Source of the DNA: Hemicentrotus pulcherrimus
Lineage: Eukaryota; Echinodermata; Echinoidea; Camarodonta; Strongylocentrotidae
DNA length: 31,713 nt
Reading direction: 5' to 3'
Assembly: GCA_003118195.1 (NCBI GenBank)
Contig: BEXV01000651.1
Location: forward strand, 152,054 to 183,766
Under the pieces are notes generated by a model. That model made no database searches, was not told the DNA's origin, and worked only from the letters and a program-made list of their open reading frames with translations. Shown one piece after another: positions 23,401-31,713 of the stretch; positions within the stretch are counted from its first letter, which is position 1, and every line of letters starts with the position of its first letter. A program made the position numbers and the translations under genes.

Positions 23401-26400
23401 GTTAACCTAAACAATTTTAACCCAGGATTCTATTGCTTAACAGATAAGGAGTAGAAAGAAAATAAAGAAGAACATAAATCCAGACCCCCAACATTTTGAA
23501 TTTCACTCATAGGGCTCATGCACACAGACCGTAAAAAGTACAATCTGGACTTACTAATTATTACTTCTTATTATAAAGCAATTTTGAGGAAAATTTCAGA
23601 GTAACATGAACACACGTTTCTCAAATTATTGCTTCACCTATAAATGAAAGCATTAGCTTCAGGTGTTGTCTACTAATAACATTTTTGGTACTCAACAAAT
23701 CTTTCCAAGAAACTAGACTCACCTCCATGATTTCTGGTGGTGGTAAATTGGCACTAATTTTGTCCTTAGCCCACGAGACAATGTCTGATGCTGTTCGGCC
23801 ACCATCGTACTCCTCAGCACTGTTAGCATCCTTAACACCAGCAGGGAAATATCTGATGGTGGGGTAGCCTCGAACCTGGGGGAGGGGATGAAATATATGA
23901 CGTTTGAATGATGATGAAGCAAACATTACTTTGGTTGTTTCCAGGCCTGTACTTTCATGTTTACAATTGTGATCACAATTGCCAGCACGACCAAACAAGA
24001 CCATGTTCGAGAAGGAAAACAATAAGAGAAATTCACAATTTTGAAAGCAAAGTGGAATATTGAAGAAAAAAAGGAATCCACCAATAGATGGTTATGAAAG
24101 AACTGTTTACAAAACCTGAACAATCAGACCTAATAATTTCAAGAGGTATCAAGTATGGAGATTGCCCTTTTGACTTGAATTAAAAGGGATAGTTGAGTTT
24201 TGTGAGAAAATGAAAAATTGAGTGTAAAATATGAAAGAACATACAATTTAAATAAAAAAATCATCTTTGTTTGGTCAAAATCGGTTCAGAGACGGCTGAA
24301 ATATCAATGGATAACCAAGCTTGTGCTTGTAAAAATAAACTACCATTCATGAAACGGTTGCAAGAACTGAAATAAGATTTGCAACAGAAGAAATGAATAG
24401 ATAAATACAGACATGAGCACTGTATGGAAGAGGAGTCAAAATAACTAAATGCTTTTAATAAAATGATAACAAATAATCTCAGTGTCAACTTCAAAACATT
24501 TTGTCATGAAATTTAAGACAAAAATGTTCAGAAATGTCTGGTATCAAGTCTTACATTGTATCGTCCTGCAGTCACAGTATGGGCTGTAGCATCTAAGGCT
24601 CCAAGTTTCATCTTGCCTTTGAGCTCGGTGGCCGCTTTAGCCCACTCTGGGGCTAGCGACTTGCAGTGACCGCACCATGGAGCAAAGAACTCAACCAAAA
24701 CACCGTCTTTGCTGTTCAGAACCTCGCTCTCAAAATTACTATCTGTCAATTCGACGACGTCATCTGCCTGTTGATGCAAGGAAGCATTATGTCCAGATAA
24801 GGTGACTTATAAAGGTAGTAATTTGAAACTAAAATGATTTCTGATAATAAACTACATGTAATTAAGTGAACAAGACTTTTTAAGACAAGCAAATATAAAT
24901 TTTTCAAAATGAGTAACTTGTGAGAAATCAAATTCATTGAAACGTAAAACTCATTTCTACAAATCGTTAGATCATAATTGACCATGTGTCATGCATACTG
25001 TCGATATAAATTTTCTTGGATCTTTAGTCAGCCATAAAGCATTTTATACAAAACTTGACAAACAGATATCATCTTTTTGCAGTCAGTTTTTTTTTAGTTT
25101 ATTACAATAATAGCAATATCTTTGTTGCGCCCAGCTTCATGGTTTTATCGACATTGCCATTCATTTACATGTTAAAAAAATATAAAATAACCAACATTAA
25201 CTGCTGCAGTTTAGCGCACCAAAATATCGAGGGTCCAGTGACACAAAGACCTAACTCCATATTTTTCCAAAATGAGTATTTGACATCAAAATGTTCAGAA
25301 AAATGTGGGCTTTCCAGAAGTCAATAGCTAGTGAAACATAGACTTAACCCCCAAGGGCTCAGTGACACATAAACCACTTTGTCTCAAAATGGAGTAACGT
25401 CTTTGTGTCACTGACCCCTCGATATGTGAACGGAGCTTCACTGGGGACAAAAAACATGTTTGAAAATCACTTACCTTTCCCCCGCTGCCCCCGCTACCAC
25501 CTCCACCTCCTCCACTACCTCTTCCACCACCTCCTCCACTGGAGCCTCCACCACTAAGCCTTCCATTGACGATGTCCTTGACAGTCTTCAGCCCTGATTC
25601 TACGATTCCGGCAGCTGTTCGGGCACCTATGCAGGTCAAAGGTGAAATGGGAAATTTGTAAAATACAAATGACAAGGACAGAAACTTTACATGTGATGGT
25701 GTATCCTGGGAAGGGTACTAACAAAAAAAAGGGATTTCATTTGGGGAAGTGTTTCACACAGTTCTGGATATTCCTTTTTTTTTCTACTTTAAAATCAATC
25801 AAAGTTTACAAATTTGACCTTTAATGATTTGGATAACTTTGATTTGTTCAGGATGTAATCACTTGTGTCCTGTATATAGAATGGCTGGTGACCCAACACA
25901 GATGGCAGAATGACATTCTCACTTTGCATGCTGAATGCAATGGATTACTCAATCTGAGGGCTTTCTTGTTAGTTCTTTCATTCTATTCCTTAGTGTTACT
26001 CCCATTTTTCCAACATCACAATCAGTGCAATCTATCATGAAGATAATACCTGTTTTCTCTATTAAAGGCAATTTTTCCTTGTGTAAAAACATTGTTCCCT
26101 AGTGCTAGTGCTAGGTTCATTAAAATTAACACTGATATTGCGTTGGAAAAAGGAAGAACTGCTCTGACCTGCCAACCTCTGAAGTTCAAAAACTGTATTC
26201 TTTAATCCCAAACGTTGTATTTTACTGACAATGTATCAAAAAAAGAAAACACAGATCAATGCCTCTTACAGTTCCTACATACAGGAAGAAATTTGTTCAT
26301 GGATCATTGGTTGAATATGCATGATTTCCTCATGACTGGTGTGTTTGATGAACCAATGAACATTCCCAAAATGCTGATGTGAGATGCTTGTAGGATACTT

Positions 26401-29400
26401 TTCAGGACAGAAAGGGCATTTTGCCATTGAAAATGGCACAAACACACACAAAATACCCCCAAAACAAGAACAAAGCAAAAACACCTTTTTGTTTTTGTTT
26501 TTGTAAAATTGTATTTACTTCTACTAATCGTACTAAATACGATTAGATCGTACTGGTTGGCAGCTCTGCTAACGACTTCACTTTGGTGATCTTGAAGCAG
26601 CTTACAACAAGAAACTGCATAAAATGATCAACAAGAGTGGATAAAAGCTTGCCTTTAAATAACCTAAAAGTCATTCTTGCTACTTACCATTATAATCTGT
26701 AGGGCTCTTCTTGTTGGCACCAAAGACCTTGATGGTGGGGAATCCCCTAACATTGTATGGTTGACCTACTGTACCATGCACATCCATGTCAACAGCTCCA
26801 ACTTTAACAACACCCTGTATGGACAATAGTAAGAATAAAATGTATTGATAAGATCTTAATAAGAGCGGTGTATTGATATAGAAGGGGAGGGGTATCCCCC
26901 TATCGACCCCCACCCCTCACACCCCACGAGCTTTACGTACCTCTACATTTCCTTTTCACACCAGCGCACACTTACTGAACTATTTCTCCACTCTTGAAAA
27001 ATGGCATGACATATATTTAGATGCCATTGAAGAGCCTATTCCTTTTGACTAATTTAAAGCACTTCTAAATTCCCTACAAGAATTTTAATCTATGGTATAC
27101 TGCAATTTATTGGTTCTTACCTTGAGAGCAGTGGCTGCTTTCTTCCATTCTGGAGCTAGATTTTTACAGTGGCCACACCTGTTTGAAGAAAGGAGGATAA
27201 CAAATAGTTTAAAAGTCTTCTCATACTTTAGTATACTTTAAGTGATATTGACCCTTAAAGTGCCCACTGAGTCATAAGCTGGGTTTAATTGGTGGTAGCT
27301 TGAGTAGTGCATTATTATTTGCAAGCATATTTTCATCACGCTCTAATTTCTTTCCTTTACCTCTTACAATAAAATGTTACAGTTTTCTAATAATGGTACT
27401 CTTCCTAGGTCAAGATTACATTTTTCCCTAAAGAAAAAAAAATGGGGAAAAAATGCACCTGATTTTCCACCATTACGTCCAGTTTCGCTAGTGTTTGCGA
27501 ATAGTCTAGTTTAGTAATGATCAACCAACAAAAATTGGGCCCCTATTGTCCGTTTCATGCCCGCTAAATTTAACGGGTGCATATGTATGCAGAATATGGT
27601 AAGGTATGGATCAATTTTTTTTAAAACTTGACTTGTAATGCCAATGGTCTGAATTAAACGACTTTGCCCAAAACCAAGTTAATCCGTTCCTTTATATTAA
27701 ATATGAAGACTATCCTTGATTAAATTCACCTACCATGGTGCGTAGAACTCTACAAGCCAAACTTCATCACCCTTCAGGACTTTCTGGTTAAAATTGGCAG
27801 CTGTGAGTTCCACCACATCATCACTGGGACTGTAGAGGGCAGAGGCAACCCCAACCGCCATCAAAACTGCATTTGAAAGAAAGAGAGAAAACAGGGAATA
27901 GCTCATGAATGGTACATGGAAACAAGTAAACGGACTCATGTGCATTCTTGTTGCATAATAACATCACAGGTGAATCTATATTCCATTACATTTACAAGCT
28001 TGGTTAGAAATACCCATTAAGGGTCTGCTGGACTTTGTCCAAAAAGTTGGGTCACAAAACTGTTACATCCTTCATTAAATTGTTATTCTTATCTGTCATC
28101 AATTTGTCATACACCCTGCATATAGTGTTTTTGTAACATGGTGAGGAGAAAGGGGTTCAAACATTCTGAAGAGTATGAAAAAGTGAAATTAGCTGGTTAA
28201 CTATCTCCCAGTCTACTATTAAAAAGACAGGAAAAAATGCCAAGCTCCTCTGAGAGTATCATCTAGCGTTACTTTTTTTTAGCTCTTTACTCATAAATAT
28301 GGAGCATTCTAGGCTAGAAACATCTACAATGCATGGAGTTCACAAAGTAAAATGACAAAAGACAAACTATTTTACAAATTTATGATATCATAGCACGTCT
28401 AATACAATAATATGTAGAGGGAAAGTGAGAGAAAGGGAAATTGAGAGACGACAACAAAAAGTCAGAAAGCAGAAAAAATGACAAAAGTCCTGTAATTTCC
28501 AGAGCAAATTAAAGCAAGCGGTTGCTGCTGAAACAGCTCCCCCTCGACTTAACACTGAAGTCAAAGAACCTGTAGATTTCCAGATCTAACAATGTAGTTG
28601 TAATTTTATCTGTTTATAGTTATACAAACAAACCGCTCTTATCTCATAAAGTAAGTATTAAATTGGTAACGCAAGCACAGTTTCTTACGTGCATTCATAG
28701 TACTCCACAAAGAACTTTAGCTTACATTTAGCGCATGCACATTTACATTCAATCCGTCTCAGCCTCATTTGAATACACCTGCGCACAATGCAACGTTAAT
28801 GTACCTTGTGATTGGCTGCGGGTGGCCCGCCATTTGCTCAACGTTATAAATATAAGTGCGAGGAGAAAGCTTACAATTTCTGTCTTTTTTTCATACTAAA
28901 ATTGTGATATTTCAGTCAAACCCTCTATTTTCAATGATTATCTCACTTAAGTGTTTCAAGTACACTCATGATAGACTACTGCATGTCTTACTCTTACTTA
29001 GATCTAGTACACTTTTCTCAGAGACAACTTTCTCACTCACTGGCCAAGCCTACGTAGACGCTGGCAGAGGCATTATTTTTATACGAAAACAAAGGGTGAA
29101 TGTTTCAAGTTACAGTATACTAACGTAGTAACTTAATCATGTTGTTAATTGGCTCCAGCTCTCACTCAAGTACAGACTACTACATGCAGTCACAATCAGT
29201 GAGTGAATCACATCTCGCTTTCCAACTGGATCCTACTTTTCACAATATCTCTCTCACTCGTTTCTCACTTGACCTCCATGGTAAGAACATTCCACTATGT
29301 ATGTGATGCATGATGTCACTGACACTGTGAACTCAACAGTTCCTTGCATACAATTACAAATGAAAATATGTGTAGTCTAGGTCTGCCAGTGCAGTATTCA

Positions 29401-29623
29401 CTACCACTGCCACAGTACCAGTGCCTACCAGTGCAGTCCAAGCCTAGCCAGGCCCAGTAGCACGGCGTGGCAGTTCAGTGGCAACTTGGCAAGTACCCTC
29501 GGCAGTACCAACACCTCAACCATGACCATGTCAACTGCTGCAGTTCTACAATTCCAAACTGGAGGAAGCCATGCAGCAAGGAAGAAGAAGAAGAAGAAGA
29601 TACTTACCTATGAAAATACGCAT
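20403..29623 (-). CDS. PDIA6: Protein disulfide-isomerase A6 (P5/ERp5), 11 exons, complete
   Basis: Exons in transcript order are 29623-29608, 27866-27734, 27178-27121, 26814-26688, 25626-25475, 24767-24555, 23875-23723, 23072-22915, 21762-21604, 21134-21038 and 20480-20403. All use GT-AG and join to 447 aa (human about 440). A short hydrophobic signal peptide (about residues 1-15) precedes [12 protein letters not shown]. Thioredoxin domain 1 has APWCGHC (Cys51, Cys54) and cis-Pro in GFPTI (95). A Gly/Ser linker spans 136-161. Domain 2 has APWCGHC (Cys194, Cys197) and GYPTI (238). A redox-inactive thioredoxin-like domain follows ([23 protein letters not shown]). The tail is acidic ([17 protein letters not shown]) and ends KDEL for ER retrieval. 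The enzyme forms and rearranges disulfides in the ER lumen. An exact ERSE lies upstream, and a dead partial copy of exon 8 sits in intron 7. Confidence 0.97.
20685..20821. repeat. Inverted repeat in PDIA6 intron 10
   Basis: ACAAATATTGACTGCTT at 20685-20701 and its exact reverse complement at 20805-20821 bound a 137-bp segment without coding potential. It resembles a small MITE. No clear target duplication is visible. Confidence 0.55.
21335..21540. repeat. Degenerate ATT/ATC trinucleotide-rich region
   Basis: About 200 bases of TTATTGTT, ATCATT and ATTATC steps in PDIA6 intron 9, close to the exon 9 donor. A decayed trinucleotide microsatellite. Confidence 0.8.
21815..21964. mobile_element. 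MITE-like element with GGGGCCCATTTCATGAAAA ends
   Basis: The left end CTGGGGCCCATTTCATGAAA (from 21815) and the reverse complement of the right end (CAGGTCCCTGTTTTATAAAA type, ending about 21965) are related inverted termini. The interior contains AACAGTAGCTTGTAACTTTT. From memory, GGGCCCATTTCATAAA termini mark a very common repeat family in marine invertebrate genomes. It lies in PDIA6 intron 8. Confidence 0.5.
23001..23336 (-). repeat. Tandem duplication covering part of PDIA6 exon 8
   Basis: Two adjacent units, 23001-23166 and 23167-about 23336, each begin GTGAGGAAGGACAGAGA on the plus strand and share most of their length, including ATCGAAAGATGTTGT-like and ACACATGTCA blocks. Each unit holds the first 72 nt of exon 8, its acceptor and about 94 bp of intron 7. 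The unit at 23001-23166 is the working copy because it continues into the rest of the exon. Confidence 0.9.
23167..23234 (-). pseudogene. Dead partial copy of PDIA6 exon 8
   Basis: This copy retains an acceptor-like CTTGATAG, but the frame then reads CTC ATA GAT TAG, a stop at codon 4. A four-base deletion shifts the frame before the DSCDVKPLC segment, and there is no donor site at its end (CCTCAC runs into TAAAAC). Splicing it in would truncate PDIA6 in the third thioredoxin-like domain. Confidence 0.85.
25224..25425. mobile_element. MITE-like inverted repeat in PDIA6 intron 5
   Basis: ATATCGAGGGTCCAGTGACA (from 25224) and the reverse complement of the segment ending at 25425 (ATATCGAGGGGTCAGTGACA) are inverted copies about 38 bp long, both continuing CAAAGAC and ACTCCAT. 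A partial GTGTCACTGAGCCC-like copy recurs inside near 25359-25372. There is no coding content. It ends 50 bp from the exon 5 donor. Confidence 0.75.
29579..29600. repeat. (GAA)n microsatellite at start of PDIA6 intron 1
   Basis: Seven GAA units lie just after the exon 1 donor; on the transcript strand this is a TTC run beginning 7 nt past the GT. The position could affect 5' splice-site recognition. Confidence 0.85.
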
Positions 29624-29750
29624 CGTTGCAGTGGTTGTGTTCGGTCTGCCTTACAATTTTGTCACAAAACTTATAAAAGCCGAATTTATGAGCTCAAAAC
29701 TCCAGGCGGAGGTAAATTGCACAAAACGCATTCAACGTACACGCAAACCC

Positions 29751-29769
29751 CGTGGCCTCTTTTTATTGG
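29751..29769 (-). promoter_or_regulatory. ER stress response element (ERSE-I) of PDIA6
   Basis: On the minus strand the sequence reads CCAAT, nine bases (AAAAAGAGG), then CCACG: an exact ERSE-I. It is oriented towards PDIA6 and ends 128 bp upstream of its start codon. NF-Y binds CCAAT and ATF6/XBP1 binds CCACG in known ERSEs, which drive ER chaperone genes in the unfolded protein response. An E-box-like CACGTG lies next to it at about 29782. Confidence 0.8.
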
Positions 29770-29789
29770 CCGAGTGTTACACGTGTTAC

Positions 29790-31500
29790 TCAGTCGCTCC
29801 GCCTCCCACGAACAACAACAACAAGTCGTCGCGCGACATAGACAACGCCCATCCAGTTTAGATATAAAATAGCGCTAGCTAGCCCCGACCTGACCGAATT
29901 GAACCCTGAGCGGCGAAGCGTAAGCAGCCTCCTCAGTCAGCGTATGAACTTTAAACCAATGGTGTAGATCATCATGAATATTTTAAAAGATTCTGCCTTG
30001 GAAAATGTAATGAAGGGTGAGTTTTATGGCACATTATGTTGATGCAATAGTAAAAGCACCGGCCCACATATTAAAAATGGTGTTGGAAATTAATAAAAGT
30101 CCTGTTCTGTTAATCTGTGTTCATTACTAGCTAGTAGACAGAAATAACCGTCTGATATGGGTCATTTCTTTAACAAAACTGACATTTGTTGACATTCCCC
30201 ATGTACATATGTACAGAGGCAGTCAGAGGAGTCAGATGCAATTTTGGCAAAACAACTGTTGATATCAGAGACTGAAGAAGTGGCAACAATACCTTAAGGC
30301 AGCAACATCTGTAACAAGAGGTCACGCATCCCGCTTCAGAGCGACACTGTGTACTAGCCAAGCCTACATCAGCTAAATCCAGGTTTATAATCCAGATTTT
30401 GTTTTAGAATCTGAGACAAAGTTACCCAATCCCTGAGATTCATCTCACTATCCAAAAGAAAGGACCTTTGAGTTTGAAAGTGTACACTAGCAATACGATG
30501 GATGCACAATCAACACTGCCATCCCCCCAATGATCCAGCTGCCATGCATTATGCTTTAGTCAATTTCAGGCGATCATTGTCATGGGAAAGAGTATCAGCT
30601 GTGGCATTGTTATAGTTATACGTATACGCTTAGAGTTGAAGTAAGAAAGGCCTTCTCAATTTTTCCTTGATGGGCCACATGTGATTTCATTGAAAGCTAA
30701 TAAAAAAGTTACAAAACATAGGATGCGATTCATCCTGAAATTGTTGCAGTAATGCAGATGCAATCGTAAACTACGATAGTATAGAGATATCTGCATTACC
30801 CTGATGTGCGCCTGGGAGGGCAGTGCGCCGAGGGGTCATGGCAGGACGTGCTAGTTTTCGAGAGCATATAAAGCAGTCGGACCTTGAATATCAAAGCAGT
30901 CGATATGTCTTTCATATGCCGAATGGAAACAAAAATCTATCAAGAATTCTTACCTTATCCTTTTATTGTGTAAAGATTGATTAAAACATCACAGAAAATA
31001 TGAGACACTGTCTGAAATCTTTGCTTGAAAAATGACTGGAAATTTCAATCATTTGGGAATCGCAGACAAAAAGCGCTGTAAATGTATGGTGTCTGCACTT
31101 GCACAAGGAACATTTTAACACGTAAACCAATAGGTATCGCAGCAAAATTTTACTATTTTCATGGTAACCAGAATTTTGAGGGATCTCACTCTTGGACTAT
31201 TAACCGGTATTGGCATTTTTTACATTTCTTTATGGGAATGGCTAAAATCAAGACTCCAATTTCGACCAATCAGATGGTTGGAGTTGTTAAGTGAGGTATG
31301 TAATACAAATTAAGTTCCCGGTAGAACAATGTACAAACAATTGCTGGAAAGCCAGTCGCGCCACAAACATTACTACTGTGGTATATAGTTTCAATCAGTG
31401 GCTAGCTTTTAACTCTGTTGCACTATATTTGTGACTATTTAAGCCGTATGGAGATGTGATGAAATCAAGTGGTACAGTCACTTGGACTGCTCTTTGTCTT
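29790..31500. other. Upstream region of PDIA6; no gene recognised
   Basis: No coding or RNA gene was recognised. A hairpin lies at 30749-30799. The first few hundred bases probably include distal PDIA6 promoter sequence. Confidence 0.5.
30749..30799. repeat. Nested short hairpin
   Basis: GTAATGCAGAT (30749-30759) pairs exactly with ATCTGCATTAC (30789-30799); inside, ATCGTA pairs with TACGAT. It is small and of unknown role. Confidence 0.55.
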
Positions 31501-31524
31501 TGCCTAAAAACTTACTTAGGTACA

Positions 31525-31713
31525 ACCCTAAATATCCCAAAACATGGGGTCCTATTTTAAACAGAAAAATCCCTAAACATGGGAAACCGTTTTTTTTTCT
31601 CGAAAATTGTGAAAAATGGGCTTTTATTGTGAGAAAAATGGGATTGGATTTCAAGGCTTTAGCGGCACACCCCCGTCCAAACCAAGTCTGAGTACCCCCC
31701 CCCCCCCCCCCCC
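31525..31713 (+). repeat. Probable dispersed repeat ending in C-run at window edge
   Basis: Repeating fragments such as ATCCCTAAACATGGG and AAAATGGG recur, followed by AGCGGCACACCCCCGTCC and a C-run of 18 bases at the end. From memory, similar sequence precedes C-runs at many places in echinoderm assemblies. Homopolymer C or G runs also bound the gap at 11884, so the run may mark a contig edge. Confidence 0.35.

Noticed and set aside
29486..29872. Plus-strand frames overlapping PDIA6 exon 1
   Set aside because: They run through the antisense of the PDIA6 first exon, a GAA repeat and its promoter, and resemble no family.

Overview
The window looks like nuclear DNA from a marine invertebrate, most likely a sea urchin or a related deuterostome. 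It is AT-rich, its genes are split by introns with ordinary GT-AG sites, it carries many short inverted-repeat (MITE-like) elements and microsatellites, and one gene is a Death-domain plus TIR-domain adaptor, a class known to be expanded in echinoids. The species cannot be fixed from sequence alone.

Layout. Positions 1-3400 hold no gene: there is a diverged 110-bp direct repeat pair, a long hairpin and a roughly 900-bp array of degenerate units built on a GGGGCACTTAT core. A complete three-exon plus-strand gene for a TTC32-like tetratricopeptide protein (146 aa) lies at 3405-5929, with two inverted-repeat elements in intron 1. Positions 6000-11300 have no recognised gene but contain microsatellites, a SINE/LINE-like tail, and a 616-bp TTAA-flanked non-autonomous DNA transposon.

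A minus-strand gene at 11366-15321 (non-coding or alternative first exon to about 16.1 kb) encodes a Death-domain/TIR-domain adaptor, MyD88-like in architecture. A 756-base assembly gap (11884-12639) removes the exon or exons for the first half of the TIR domain. The minus-strand gene at 20403-29623 is a complete 11-exon PDIA6 (P5/ERp5) gene of 447 aa, with signal peptide, two CGHC thioredoxin domains, a third thioredoxin-like domain and a KDEL terminus. Exon joins keep frame throughout and the product aligns along its length with the family.

Main points of interest are: an exact ER stress response element (CCAAT-N9-CCACG) 128 bp upstream of the PDIA6 start codon; a tandem partial duplication of PDIA6 exon 8 whose extra copy is dead; a 26-residue glycine/serine linker between the two catalytic domains of PDIA6; two competing splice acceptors in the Death-TIR gene that decide between a 77-residue N-terminal extension and an upstream ORF; and a 120-nt hairpin just downstream of that gene. 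The three genes are not an operon and show no obvious functional link. I found no CRISPR array, rRNA or tRNA and no clearly new multi-gene system.
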